A stretch of DNA of 64,000 nt from Pukyongia salina (GCF_002966125.1 NZ_CP027062.1:1-64000); one strand, 5' to 3'; positions 9,201-17,423 are shown, counted from the first letter of the stretch. Numbers and translations: made by a program. Notes: generated by a model from the letters alone, not told the origin.

Positions 9201-9509
9201 GGGAAAGATCTCATAAAGAAGATCGATAGCCTGATTGCTTTGTATATTGGTAAGGAAGATAAAAGACAAGGTATTACCCGTAATCCTGAGGTTACTGTAA
9301 TGCGACGAATTGGCACCGCAAGTGGCTATGCCGGCAGTAGACCAAACGGACTCACAGCAACCGAGGAGCGTTTGATCCGGCAGGCAAAGGATCAATTTGA
9401 TTCGGTAATACGTGAAACCAACGAATTTTTTGTCACCGAATGGAGCCAATACAAGTCTAAGATGGAGCAGATGGATCTATCTCCATTCAAGGAAACTAAA
9501 ACCTTTTAA
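6294..9509 (+). CDS. Secreted BNR/sortilin-like beta-propeller protein (glycosyl hydrolase-like)
   Basis: This large 1071-residue protein begins with a signal peptide, MKKLFFLSFVLISSTLFSQ. From about residue 25 to 760 it carries roughly ten Asp-box/BNR motifs of the form S/T-x-D-G-G-x-x-W (for example TTDGGKTW, THDGGETW, TKDGGKTW), indicating one or two beta-propellers of the VPS10/sortilin type. The C-terminal 300 residues contain a Lys/Glu-rich acidic insertion (near residue 790) followed by an Ig-like strand region and helices. Database members are often called glycosyl hydrolases, but no catalytic residues can be assigned, and a peptide-binding role is equally likely given the downstream S9 peptidase. 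The S9 gene starts 22 bases after the stop. Confidence 0.8.
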   Translation: MKKLFFLSFVLISSTLFSQKLSMDLMKDLKPRNIGPGGMSGRVTAIDVVIQDPDIMYVGTASGGLWKSTSGGIKWFPIFDDQPTASIGAVAIQQSNPSVIWVGTGEGNPRNSLNGGFGVYKSLDGGKNWKSMGLEKTRHIHRIIVDPTDPNTVYVGAIGSPWGIHPERGVFKTTDGGKTWKKILYTNDKSGVADMVMDPTNPNKIIVAMWEHKRDPWFFKSGGKGSGLYITHDGGETWEQRTDADGLPKGDLGRMGIAIARNKPNIIYALVEAKKNALYKSEDGGFKWKKVNDKNDIGNRPFYYSEIYVDPQNENRVYSVFTYVNVSEDGGKNFDQLMPAYGVDNGVHPDHHAWWIHPEDGSFMIDGNDGGMNITKDGGKTWRFIGNLPVAQFYHIAVDNEFPYNVYGGMQDNGSWRGPAYVWKSQGIRNSYWQEISFGDGFDVVPDPDDSRYGWSMSQQGFVSRYDWMTGNNYSVRPTHPDPEMKLRFNWNAAINIDPFNSSTIYFGSQFVHKSTDKGLTWEIISPDLTTNDPEKQKQHESGGLTMDATGAENHTTILVIEPSPLEQNMLWVGTDDGRVHYTQNGGASWTEVSGNIKGLPAGSWIVQIKASNKNKGEALLVANDYRRFNYTPYAYRTTDYGKTWNRIVDSEDVISYALCIVEDPVEKNLLFLGTDDGLYVSVDGAANWAKWDHGFPTTSVKDLVIQPREHDLVVGTFGRAAWVLDDIRPLREIARNRTLMEQQVKLFDPPVAYQAAYQQPTGSRFGGDAIYNAENRPYGANFTYYFKKVESEKDSEKKKEEKESDDETNSDDSIVEDTTGKHKDSLYLRLYNGNTLIRTLKRKIPDSSGVYRWRWFMDEAGVSRPSRRIREQKNEPGGVSVKPGTYRAELSYMDVKSSTTIKVESDPRLDIPQKAINESYSARKELQKMTGIAAEAVKQLVESKTTVEEFQKKLKKKDKEKYRDELKLGKDLIKKIDSLIALYIGKEDKRQGITRNPEVTVMRRIGTASGYAGSRPNGLTATEERLIRQAKDQFDSVIRETNEFFVTEWSQYKSKMEQMDLSPFKETKTF

Positions 9510-9531
9510 CTAATTGATAAAACCAAAAAAA

Positions 9532-11472
9532 ATGAAAAATCTCACAGCATTCATACTGCTTGGCCTGATGGTTTTCTCCTGCAAGGAGAACACCGATAAA
9601 GATACAGCCAAAGTAGTAGACATCAAGCAGTATACTATTGAGCAATTCATGGATAATGAAAATGCCTTTGCGAATGGTTTTTCTGCAGACAGATCTAAAG
9701 TACTAATGACCAGCAACCGATCCGGGATCTATAATATCTATACGATTCCATCCGAAGGAGGTGAGCTAAGGCCAGTAACGCAATCCGACAGTGCATCGGT
9801 ATTTGGTATTTCCTATTTTCCGGAAGATGATCGCATCCTTTTCAGAATGGACGGGAACGGTGATGAGATCTACAAGATCTTCGTAATGGACAGTACTGAA
9901 ATGAAACGGCTAACCCCTGCTCAAAATGTTAGAGCCCTTTTCAGAGGTTGGGCCAAAGATGGTAAAAGCTTCTATTATGGAAGTAATGAAAGGGATTCGC
10001 GCTATATGGACCATTACGAGATGAAGTTGGACGATTTTTCCTCTACAATGATCTATCAGAATAATGAAGGAATGGAATTTGGCGGGATGTCTTCAGATAA
10101 GAAGTATATGTTACTTACCAAAGCCATTAACACCAATGACAGCGATCTCTACCTACTTAATTTGGCAACGGGGGAACGAACAAAAATCAATGAAACCCAG
10201 TGTGGTAACACACCCCAGGATTTCGCTCCAGACGACAAATCCTTCTATTACACCACAGATGAAGGCGCCGAATTTAGTTATGTGATGCGTTATAATATTG
10301 AAGACGGAACTAAACAGAAAGTCCTAACCAAAGACTGGGATATCAATTCATTCTATTTCACAAGAAATGGCAAGTACCAGGTTACTTTTTCCAATGAAGA
10401 TGCAAAAACCATTATGAAAGTTACAGAGGTAGCCAGTGGAAAAGAGATGGAGTTCCCAAGCTTTGACGACAAGGAAGTAAGTAGTGCGACATTCTCGCGG
10501 GATGAATCCATGGCGCTTCTACGGGTTGGAGGGTCTCATACGCCTACCAACTCGTACTCGTATGATATTGCCAGTAAAAAAATGCATCAGTTAACCGATG
10601 TGCTAAATGATGAGATCGACGGCTCCCACCTGGTCTCTGCGGAAGTGGTCCGGTTCAAGTCGTTCGACGGACTCGAAATTCCGGCAATTTATTATCGTCC
10701 GCACCAGGCATCGGCAGATAATCCGGTACCGGCGTTGGTGTGGGTACACGGAGGTCCGGGAGGCCAGTCGAGGCAAGGCTTTAATTCTACCATTCAATAC
10801 TTGGTGAACCATGGTTATGCCATCCTGGCGGTTAACAACAGAGGAAGCAGTGGTTATGGAAAGACATTCTATAAAATGGATGATAAAAATCACGGAGATA
10901 AAGATCTTAAGGACTGTATTGCCGGGAAAGACTGGCTAAAGAATCAACCGGATATTGATGGTGAGAAGATAGGAATCCTGGGAGGATCCTACGGTGGTTA
11001 TATGACCATGGCTGCCCTCACCTATGCTCCTGAAGAATTCCAGGTAGGAGTGAATATTTTTGGTGTTACCAATTGGCTGCGTACTCTGAAGAGCATTCCG
11101 CCATGGTGGGAATCGTTTAAAGATGCACTCTACACAGAAATGGGGGATCCTAACACTGCAGACTCTGTGAGATTACGAGAGATCTCTCCATTATTTTATA
11201 CCGAAAATGTAACAAAACCCCTCATTGTGCTTCAAGGTGCCCAGGATCCAAGGGTCTTGAAGGTAGAAAGTGATGAGATCGTAGAAGGTGTGAAAAACAA
11301 TGGTGTCCCCGTGGAATATGTGTTATTTGAAGATGAAGGGCACGGTTTTGTTAAAAAAGAGAATCAGATTGAAGCATATGGCCGCATCAAGCAATTCCTG
11401 GATAAATATCTGAAAGGTGAAGGCCAGGATAGTATGGATGCAGCAAATTCAGAAACCACAGAAAAAGAATAG
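9532..11472 (+). CDS. S9 family prolyl oligopeptidase-like lipoprotein
   Basis: This protein has 646 residues from the ATG at 9532; a TTG at 9514 is in frame but would bury the signal peptide. The lipobox is LMVFSC, so the mature protein is probably an outer- or periplasm-facing lipoprotein. Residues about 40-350 are TolB/WD-like propeller repeats (SADRSKVLMTSNRSG, FAPDDKSFYY). The C-terminal third is an alpha/beta hydrolase with the S9 nucleophile motif GGSYGGYMT, the acid in GAQDPRVLKVESDE and the histidine in DEGHGF. It should cleave oligopeptides after proline or a related residue. It lies in a run of genes with the BNR protein upstream and the DUF2490 gene 3 bases downstream. Confidence 0.9.
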   Translation: MKNLTAFILLGLMVFSCKENTDKDTAKVVDIKQYTIEQFMDNENAFANGFSADRSKVLMTSNRSGIYNIYTIPSEGGELRPVTQSDSASVFGISYFPEDDRILFRMDGNGDEIYKIFVMDSTEMKRLTPAQNVRALFRGWAKDGKSFYYGSNERDSRYMDHYEMKLDDFSSTMIYQNNEGMEFGGMSSDKKYMLLTKAINTNDSDLYLLNLATGERTKINETQCGNTPQDFAPDDKSFYYTTDEGAEFSYVMRYNIEDGTKQKVLTKDWDINSFYFTRNGKYQVTFSNEDAKTIMKVTEVASGKEMEFPSFDDKEVSSATFSRDESMALLRVGGSHTPTNSYSYDIASKKMHQLTDVLNDEIDGSHLVSAEVVRFKSFDGLEIPAIYYRPHQASADNPVPALVWVHGGPGGQSRQGFNSTIQYLVNHGYAILAVNNRGSSGYGKTFYKMDDKNHGDKDLKDCIAGKDWLKNQPDIDGEKIGILGGSYGGYMTMAALTYAPEEFQVGVNIFGVTNWLRTLKSIPPWWESFKDALYTEMGDPNTADSVRLREISPLFYTENVTKPLIVLQGAQDPRVLKVESDEIVEGVKNNGVPVEYVLFEDEGHGFVKKENQIEAYGRIKQFLDKYLKGEGQDSMDAANSETTEKE

Positions 11473-11475
11473 CTT

Positions 11476-12174
11476 ATGAGAAAAAGGATAGTAGTATACA
11501 TACTATTATTAGTAGGATCATTATTTGTAACTAACGCCCAGGAAACCGGAGAAGACGACTTCGGTTTTTGGGCGATGTATTTTGGCACCAACCGGGTGTC
11601 TGATGCAGTAAGTATACATACTGAAGCACAGTTTCGCTACTACGAGCTGGCTAGTAACTTCAACCAATTACTTTTACGAACCGGAGTGAATTATCATATT
11701 TCGGATAAAGCCGTGGTAACGCTGGGGTATGGCTATATTAGTACAGATCCTACATTTGTTGAACCAGATGGAGAGAAGAACATCTTGGAACACAGGATCT
11801 ATCAGCAATTTGTTCTTCGGAATTCATTGGGAAAATTCGCTATAGGCCATCGTTATCGTCTCGAACAACGGTTTATTGATAATCCTTTAAGTGGCAATGA
11901 TACCCAGCACAGAGCCCGCTATCTGCTTAGGCTCACTTATCCCCTTTCGGATAATTGGTTTCTTACTGCTTACGACGAGATCTTCATCAATTTACAGGAA
12001 CCGGTTTTCGGTCAGAATCGGCTATACGGAGCAGTGGGATACCAGGCGAATAAGGATGTGAGTATTCAGCTTGGTTATTTAAAAAATCATTTCACCGGCA
12101 TTAATTTCGACCGGCTTCAGATAGGAATCACCTGGAACACCGACTTACGTAAGAAAGACGAAAACACCGAATAG
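11476..12174 (+). CDS. DUF2490 domain-containing protein
   Basis: This 232-residue secreted protein starts with a signal peptide ending near FVTNAQ. The rest is alternating amphipathic strands with the DUF2490 hallmarks FWAMYFG, a HTEAQFRYYE strand, LLRTGVNYH, and ENILEHRIYQQF in slightly altered form, ending in a strand series QLGYLKNHF. The pattern looks like a small outer-membrane beta-barrel. Its function is unknown. It starts 3 bases after the S9 peptidase stop codon, so it is almost certainly in the same operon. Confidence 0.82.
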   Translation: MRKRIVVYILLLVGSLFVTNAQETGEDDFGFWAMYFGTNRVSDAVSIHTEAQFRYYELASNFNQLLLRTGVNYHISDKAVVTLGYGYISTDPTFVEPDGEKNILEHRIYQQFVLRNSLGKFAIGHRYRLEQRFIDNPLSGNDTQHRARYLLRLTYPLSDNWFLTAYDEIFINLQEPVFGQNRLYGAVGYQANKDVSIQLGYLKNHFTGINFDRLQIGITWNTDLRKKDENTE

Positions 12175-12195
12175 CGAACCAGGGTCTCGCACCCC

Positions 12196-13422
12196 ATGAA
12201 CCATAGAGAAATGAACCAGGAAAAGATCTACTTTGAAAATGAATCCGGCCAGAAATTATCGGGCCGACTCGAATTACCGGCCGACCAGCTACCACATAAT
12301 TTTGTCATATTCGCTCATTGTTTCACCTGTAATAAAAACCTGGGAGCGGTGAGGAATATTAGTAGGGCGCTCAGCTCGGCGGGCTTTGGTGTATTGCGTT
12401 TCGATTTTACGGGCCTGGGCGAGAGCGATGGGGAATTTGAGGATTCAAATTTTTCGGGTAATGTGAATGATCTTATTGCGGCTTCTCAGTTTCTTTCCGA
12501 AAATTACATGGCGCCAACGCTTATAGTAGGTCACTCTCTGGGTGGCGCAGCAGCCATTTTTGCGGCTGCTGAAATAGCCTCGATAAAAGCAGTGGCCACC
12601 ATAGGAGCACCCAGTAACCCTGAACACGTCACTCACCTTTTAAAAAGTAGTATAGACGAGATCGAGAGAGATGGTGAAGCTGTGGTAAATTTAAGTGGGA
12701 GAGACTTTACCATAAAGAAACAATTTCTAGACGACCTGAAATCTAATTCCCTGCCCGAGGTGGCAAAAAACCTCAGAAAGGCCTTGTTGGTCATGCATTC
12801 ACCCCAGGATTCCACAGTAGGAATTAAAAACGCCGAGGAGATCTACATTGCAGCCCGACACCCTAAAAGTTTTGTTTCGCTGGACGGTGCAGATCACCTG
12901 TTGATGCGAACCGAAGACTCTGAATATGCGGGAAAAGTAATTGCCGGTTGGGCATCGCGTTATGTAGATATCCCACGAGGCGCTAAAATTAGATCAAAAC
13001 ATGACGTAGTTGCCAGTCTGGCCGGAAATGAGGGGTTTACCACCCAGATGAAAGTGGGGAACCATTATATGGTGGCAGACGAACCAGAAAGCGTTGGCGG
13101 AAACGACTTTGGCCCCTCCCCTTACGATCTTGTATCCGCCGGATTATCGGCCTGTACTGCCATGACCATACAGATGTATGCCAGACGGAAAGGTTGGGAT
13201 GTACGTCATGTAGAAGTACATACCAGTTACAGTAAACAACATATGGCCGATTGCGAGAATTGTGAGGCGGATTCGGCAAAAATAGATACGTTCAACAGGG
13301 AGATAAAATTTGAAGGAGAGCTGGACGAAAAACAATTAGCTCGCTTATTGGAAATAGCCAATAAATGTCCAGTTCATCGTACCCTGCACAGTGAAACACA
13401 GGTGATCACAAAATTGTTGTGA
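12196..13422 (+). CDS. Bifunctional alpha/beta hydrolase-OsmC family fusion protein
   Basis: In this 408-residue cytoplasmic protein, residues about 10-260 are an alpha/beta hydrolase with nucleophile elbow GHSLGG (S114), the acid near HSPQDSTVG and the histidine in GADHLLM. Residues 270-408 are an OsmC/Ohr-type domain with the two conserved cysteines, in SAGLSACTAMT and in NKCPVHRTL, which in OsmC reduce organic hydroperoxides. This fusion is known in many bacteria, but the purpose of joining the two activities is not established. An alternative start at 12211 (MNQEKIYFE) is equally plausible. The stop codon at 13420-13422 sits 2 bases before the next ATG, so the next gene is co-transcribed. 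Confidence 0.9.
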   Translation: MNHREMNQEKIYFENESGQKLSGRLELPADQLPHNFVIFAHCFTCNKNLGAVRNISRALSSAGFGVLRFDFTGLGESDGEFEDSNFSGNVNDLIAASQFLSENYMAPTLIVGHSLGGAAAIFAAAEIASIKAVATIGAPSNPEHVTHLLKSSIDEIERDGEAVVNLSGRDFTIKKQFLDDLKSNSLPEVAKNLRKALLVMHSPQDSTVGIKNAEEIYIAARHPKSFVSLDGADHLLMRTEDSEYAGKVIAGWASRYVDIPRGAKIRSKHDVVASLAGNEGFTTQMKVGNHYMVADEPESVGGNDFGPSPYDLVSAGLSACTAMTIQMYARRKGWDVRHVEVHTSYSKQHMADCENCEADSAKIDTFNREIKFEGELDEKQLARLLEIANKCPVHRTLHSETQVITKLL

Positions 13423-13424
13423 TA

Positions 13425-13922
13425 ATGAGCAGAAGGATGGTTTCTGAAAAATTTGAAGTTAGTATTAGCGGTACGCATGGTATAGTAATACCGGATTCTA
13501 TTGCTAAACCCTTTGAAGATGGCGGCCATGAACGGATTAAGGCGACGGCGTGGTTTGAGGAAGATAAGATAGAATTTCATGCCGCTCTTAAAATGTATGA
13601 GAGTAAATATATGATCAGCTTCGGAAAGCGATATCAAAAGCCTCTAGGGGTTTCGTTAAACGATTATTTCCAATTACAAATTGCTGAAGACGATTCCAAA
13701 TACGGTGTGGAGGTCCCTGAAGAATTTTCGGCAGTTTTCGATAGCGATCCTCAAGCTTCAGAAATATTCGAAGCGCTAACCGATGGCAAAAAGCGCTCGT
13801 TGATCTACCAGGTACTTCGTTTCAGGAATTCGCAAACTCGCATCGACAAATCCATAATAATCTCTGAGAACCTGAAGTTGGGAATCACCAACCCAAAAGA
13901 ATTGCTCAAGGACAGGCGTTAG
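13425..13922 (+). CDS. YdeI/OmpD-associated (DUF1905 plus OmdA) family protein
   Basis: This 165-residue protein is counted from the ATG at 13425; an in-frame GTG at 13419 overlaps the previous stop. The N-terminal 95 residues resemble DUF1905 (HGIVIPDSIAKPFED, MISFGKRYQKPLGV). The C-terminal 60 residues form an OmdA-like helical hairpin (EEFSAVFDSDPQASEIFEAL, then DGKKRSLIYQVLRFRN). Proteins of this group have been linked to bacteriocin protection in enterobacteria, but the function here is inferred only from similarity. A second member with the same C-terminal type is at 36737-37333. Confidence 0.75.
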   Translation: MSRRMVSEKFEVSISGTHGIVIPDSIAKPFEDGGHERIKATAWFEEDKIEFHAALKMYESKYMISFGKRYQKPLGVSLNDYFQLQIAEDDSKYGVEVPEEFSAVFDSDPQASEIFEALTDGKKRSLIYQVLRFRNSQTRIDKSIIISENLKLGITNPKELLKDRR

Positions 13923-13962
13923 TTTGAATAAAAGAATAAAATAATGTAATGTGAAATTCTAA

Positions 13963-13994
13963 TTTGTATGTAATGCGGATTAGTCTTAACTTCG
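13963..13994 (+). promoter_or_regulatory. Probable housekeeping promoter of sodC
   Basis: A -33 element TTTG (13963-13966) and a -7 element TAACTTCG (13987-13994), one mismatch from TAnnTTTG, are spaced by 20 bases, the Bacteroidota sigma-A arrangement. The predicted start of transcription is near 14001, about 22 bases before the ATG. Confidence 0.55.
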
Positions 13995-14022
13995 AAAGTA
14001 CAAGAACCTTAATTTAGAAAAA

Positions 14023-14616
14023 ATGAAAAAAATCGCGTTAGGTGTTATTATGTTAAGTCTGGTTTTAACCGGATGCAAAGACGATAAAAAGAAAATGGAA
14101 ACAGATGAGACCGTAGAAAAGGAAGTGGTTAAAGAAATGGAGAAAGAAGTAACCGAAAGCACTATTAAAAAGGTTAACATGGAATTGGAATCCAGGAGCG
14201 GAAGTACAGCTAAAGGCACAGTAACATTTGTGGAGGACAGTGGTGTAGTTAAGATGGATGCCAAATTAAGCGGGCTCACGCCGGGAACCCATGCCATACA
14301 CATTCATGAGAAAGCAGATTGTTCGGCCGCTGATGGTACATCCAGTGGAGGGCACTGGAATCCAACCTTTCAGCCACATGCGAAATGGGGAGCCGAAGGA
14401 GGATACCATAAAGGGGATATAGGAAACTTTGAAGCCGATGCCGACGGAAATGGATCTATTGCTTTAAAAACCGACGAGTGGTGTATAGGTTGTGGCGATG
14501 ATAAAAAGGATATTCTGGGAAAAGCGATCATTGTTCACAAGGGGGCAGATGATTTTACCAGTCAGCCAAGCGGTGCCGCAGGCGCTCGCGTGAGTTGTGG
14601 TGGGATAATAGAGTAA
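14023..14616 (+). CDS. sodC: Cu/Zn superoxide dismutase lipoprotein
   Basis: This 197-residue lipoprotein (lipobox LVLTGC, cysteine 18) has a Lys/Glu-rich linker to about residue 50 and then the SodC fold. All metal ligands are present: HIH, GGHWNP, the bridging and zinc histidines in QPHAKWG and GGYHKGD with the aspartate, and IIVH near the end. The structural disulfide cysteines are in KADCSA and ARVSCGG. It dismutates superoxide in the periplasm or at the outer membrane. The loop before the last copper ligand contains an extra CIGC pair not found in classical SodC. The gene is monocistronic, with its own promoter and a strong terminator. Confidence 0.93.
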   Translation: MKKIALGVIMLSLVLTGCKDDKKKMETDETVEKEVVKEMEKEVTESTIKKVNMELESRSGSTAKGTVTFVEDSGVVKMDAKLSGLTPGTHAIHIHEKADCSAADGTSSGGHWNPTFQPHAKWGAEGGYHKGDIGNFEADADGNGSIALKTDEWCIGCGDDKKDILGKAIIVHKGADDFTSQPSGAAGARVSCGGIIE

Positions 14617-14638
14617 AAATAAAGACATAAGATGTTGT

Positions 14639-14664
14639 AAGCCACCTTATTGGGTGGCTTTTTT
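14639..14664 (+). terminator. Rho-independent terminator of sodC
   Basis: The stem AAGCCACC / GGTGGCTT is followed by a run of six T residues. Confidence 0.88.
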
Positions 14665-14749
14665 ACGTAAAAACACGTAGCTGAATGTTGGCAAAAGGAT
14701 GGTACCTTGTTTGAAGAAAATTGGGTGATTACCCTTAAATCCAACCCCT

Positions 14750-16042
14750 ATGTCCGGCAAAGAATCACAGTCAAAGAAGAATCACTCGTTAAACACCTCC
14801 AGGGATAAGCTCCAGCATTCACAAAATGTTCACTTCAACGATAAGCGACCAGAGGCTGTAGTTCAGCAGAAAACGCAACAAATGGCAGATCAATTTACGA
14901 ACGGCCTAATAGATCCAATTCAGAAAAAAAAGAATAAAACAGGACTACCGGACAAGTTAAAGTCTGGAATTGAAAACCTGTCCGGGCATTCCATGGATGA
15001 TGTAAAAGTTCATTATAACTCCAGCAAGCCAACCCAATTAAACGCTCATGCCTATGCCCAGGGGACGAATATCCATGTAGCCTCGGGACAGGAGAAGCAT
15101 CTCCCTCATGAAGCCTGGCATGTGGCGCAGCAGAAACAAGGCAGGGTAAAACCTACTAAACAGCTTAAGAGTGGAGTTGCGATAAATGATGACAAAGGGT
15201 TGGAAAAGGAGGCTGATGTGATGGGGGCGCGTGCAAAAACTTATTACCCTAACACTAATTCTACAAAAGATCAACAAAAGGATGTTAAATCGACCATTCA
15301 GAAAAAAACTAATACCCTTATTCAACGACAATTAAAAATAGGAAAATTAAGGTTAGACAAGGTAAATCTAAAGTCACCTGGTCTGGAAAAGGCACTCAAT
15401 GAAAAAGGTGTAACTAATGTTAAACTAGTTGTAGCGTTGCTAAATGATCGAGCCGAAAATAAAAAAGGTTCGTTTAACAGTTGGGATGCTGCCATTCAAT
15501 GGGCATTAAAAAGAATTAAACTTATTGAAGAAAGACAGAAAACAAAGGCTAGAAAAAGTAAAAAAGGGAGTAAATCTATTAGAAGTTCAGGTTCTTCCGA
15601 AACCGAATTGGAGGAAAAGGAAATGGATAGCGCTATCGTAACGCCTAAAAAGAAAAAGGTAAAATTTCCTGTATTTCGACCAAATAAGACGCATATAGAT
15701 TTCGATGCAGGAGAGAACGAAGCGAACAAAAAAGAAATAACAGAACAGTTACGTGTCCATTTTGAAGGAGAATTGGAACCTACTCAAGATCTTGTCGAAA
15801 CAGTATTAAAGTTATTGTTACAAATTCCAGCAGCCAAAGGTTCCGAAGCAAATGAAAAATCTTCCAAGGGTCACATCAGTCAAGAACCAAAGATTCTAGC
15901 GCAGATAAAGATCGTCGTGTTTAACTTTGAAACAATAAGACTTAAGAAAAAATTTGGCAAAAGCAAAGTTCGAAAAGTCAAAGATCATCTAAACTTCAAG
16001 GCTACTGAAAAAGGTGATACACACGGGACACAGGAACAATAA
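14750..16042 (+). CDS. eCIS core (DUF4157) domain protein with unknown C-terminal region
   Basis: This 430-residue protein has no signal peptide. Residues 62-165 match the eCIS-core/DUF4157 domain: [18 protein letters not shown], then [13 protein letters not shown], the zincin motif HEAWH at 120-124, [12 protein letters not shown], and a downstream EKEAD with a possible third ligand near residue 154. In other bacteria this domain sits in proteins associated with extracellular contractile injection systems or in secreted toxins. The rest, about 190-430, is lysine-rich and unrecognised ([19 protein letters not shown], a Ser/Lys linker, then a helical tail). No injection-system genes lie nearby, so it is an orphan in this window. 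The C-terminal half is visibly more A/T-rich than neighbouring genes, which hints at later acquisition. Confidence 0.8.
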   Translation: MSGKESQSKKNHSLNTSRDKLQHSQNVHFNDKRPEAVVQQKTQQMADQFTNGLIDPIQKKKNKTGLPDKLKSGIENLSGHSMDDVKVHYNSSKPTQLNAHAYAQGTNIHVASGQEKHLPHEAWHVAQQKQGRVKPTKQLKSGVAINDDKGLEKEADVMGARAKTYYPNTNSTKDQQKDVKSTIQKKTNTLIQRQLKIGKLRLDKVNLKSPGLEKALNEKGVTNVKLVVALLNDRAENKKGSFNSWDAAIQWALKRIKLIEERQKTKARKSKKGSKSIRSSGSSETELEEKEMDSAIVTPKKKKVKFPVFRPNKTHIDFDAGENEANKKEITEQLRVHFEGELEPTQDLVETVLKLLLQIPAAKGSEANEKSSKGHISQEPKILAQIKIVVFNFETIRLKKKFGKSKVRKVKDHLNFKATEKGDTHGTQEQ

Positions 16043-16117
16043 CTTGCTAATCCATAGATAGGGAGGTTGAATATAAATCTGGTTTTATATCTTTCAATCG
16101 AATTTAAACAAGATGCG

Positions 16118-16531
16118 ATGAAACCACTCTACCTCCTTTGTCTGATAGCCGGTTTGGGCACATTTGTATACTTTTATTTCTTCAATTTCGACAATATGAG
16201 CGAGACCCAATTGGTGAACTCTGTCTTGTATTGGTATATTCCTCTGGCATTTGGACTATACGGACTCATAGCGCTGCGCATAACCAATCGAATGCCCGAT
16301 CTTAAAAAGAGTGTACTTATCTATATTTTCTCCGGAAAAGACCCTCTATTGCTGATCTTGGTAATCCTGTTAGGTGTTAGCGGATTGTTGGGCTTGCTGG
16401 TGTTATTAGTGCCTCTTGTAATTTTTAAGGCATACCAACCTGCATACGATTTGAAAGTTGCCGTTTTCGGATCGGGATTATTGTTATTACTACTATTATT
16501 CTTTTTTAAGGTACTCTGGCCATCTCTTTAA
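16118..16531 (+). CDS. Small polytopic membrane protein of unknown function
   Basis: This protein has 137 residues from the ATG at 16118. The frame stays open upstream to a TTG at 16067, but the ATG places the first hydrophobic helix (LYLLCLIAGLGTFVYFYF) at the N-terminus as expected. Four hydrophobic segments are visible, at about residues 3-21, 35-55, 75-100 and 112-133, with a short charged loop (RITNRMPDLKKS) between the second and third. I recognise no family. It lies between the DUF4157 gene and a run of small cytoplasmic genes, and its product has no evident functional link to either. Confidence 0.65.
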   Translation: MKPLYLLCLIAGLGTFVYFYFFNFDNMSETQLVNSVLYWYIPLAFGLYGLIALRITNRMPDLKKSVLIYIFSGKDPLLLILVILLGVSGLLGLLVLLVPLVIFKAYQPAYDLKVAVFGSGLLLLLLLFFFKVLWPSL

Positions 16532-16567
16532 AAAAGATTGCTAAGAGATCTTTCTTTAAAGAGATCT
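16522..16567 (+). repeat. Mutually complementary short segments (alternative hairpins)
   Basis: ATCTCTTTA (16522-16530, across the previous stop codon) is the exact complement of TAAAGAGAT (16557-16565). Between them, TAAGAGAT (16542-16549) can also pair with the first segment, and AGATCT occurs at 16546-16551 and 16562-16567. No T-tract follows, so this is not a standard terminator. Confidence 0.4.
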
Positions 16568-16625
16568 AGAAGATATACAATACTAATTTTTATACCCTAA
16601 ATTTATCTCATCATAGTTGTTGAAA

Positions 16626-17096
16626 ATGAATTACACTTCTCAAATCGCAAAGCATTTTAGAGACCTTTATTTTGGAGGTAACTGGACGGCTGTGAACATG
16701 AAGGATACGCTTTCTGATGTAGATTGGAAACAGGCTACCACTAAGATAGACTCTTTCAATACTCTTGCCACGCTTGTGTTTCACACCAATTACTATGTGG
16801 ATATACTCATTCAAGTATTAGAAGGGGGGCCTCTGGATGGAAATGATAAATTAAGCTTTGATCATCCAGCTGTAAAATCGGAGGAAGATTGGCAAAAATT
16901 GCTACAGAATTCCTGGGCAAAGGCCGAAAAATTGGCTACATTGATAGAACAGTTACCGGATGAGAAATTATTGGGGGATTTTGTTGATCCTAAATACGGA
17001 AGTTATTACCGTAATATCAATGGAATAATCGAACATTCCCATTATCATCTGGGACAAATGGTGATCCTTAAAAAACTAATGAAAAAGCAATCGTAA
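16626..17096 (+). CDS. DinB-like/DUF1572 four-helix protein
   Basis: This 156-residue protein is counted from the ATG at 16626; a TTG at 16617 is in frame. It has the DinB/YfiT helical-bundle pattern: FRDLYFGGNWTAVNMKD, a histidine in LVFHTNYYVD, and the closing metal-site helix GIIEHSHYHLGQMVILKK. The family members bind a metal through three histidines, and some are thiol-dependent transferases (bacillithiol or mycothiol S-transferases). The thiol used here is unknown. The TfoX-like gene starts 3 bases after its stop, so the two are co-transcribed. Confidence 0.82.
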   Translation: MNYTSQIAKHFRDLYFGGNWTAVNMKDTLSDVDWKQATTKIDSFNTLATLVFHTNYYVDILIQVLEGGPLDGNDKLSFDHPAVKSEEDWQKLLQNSWAKAEKLATLIEQLPDEKLLGDFVDPKYGSYYRNINGIIEHSHYHLGQMVILKKLMKKQS

Positions 17097-17099
17097 CCT

Positions 17100-17423
17100 A
17101 TGGGAATAAAAGGTGATAAAAATACAGAAGCAGCCAACTTAACCGCCATGGAAATGGAGGAGAAACTGGCTTCGATTGGTAAAATTTCCACCAAGCGTAT
17201 GTTTGGTGGCCATGGACTGTTTCACGACGGAAAAATGTTTGGTATGATAGATTCTAAAGGACAGCAATACCTAAAAGCAGACGACAGCTTAAAGGCCGAA
17301 TTTGAGGCTAAGGGCGCTGAAAAGCATAAGAGAATGCCTTATTATTCAATCCCAGCAGAGGTAGTCGATGATCTCGATGAGTTACTAAGTTGGGCAAAGA
17401 GCGCTATCAACGCTACCAAATAA
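17100..17423 (+). CDS. TfoX/Sxy N-terminal domain protein
   Basis: This 107-residue protein consists only of the TfoX N-terminal domain (STKRMFGGHGLFHDGKMFGMI, then YLKADD and RMPYYSIPAEVVDD). It lacks the C-terminal domain of the full-length competence regulators TfoX and Sxy. Stand-alone versions are common and their role is not known; regulation of competence should not be assumed here. It is coupled to the DinB-like gene (3-base gap) and followed by the GNAT gene after 27 bases. Confidence 0.85.
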   Translation: MGIKGDKNTEAANLTAMEMEEKLASIGKISTKRMFGGHGLFHDGKMFGMIDSKGQQYLKADDSLKAEFEAKGAEKHKRMPYYSIPAEVVDDLDELLSWAKSAINATK

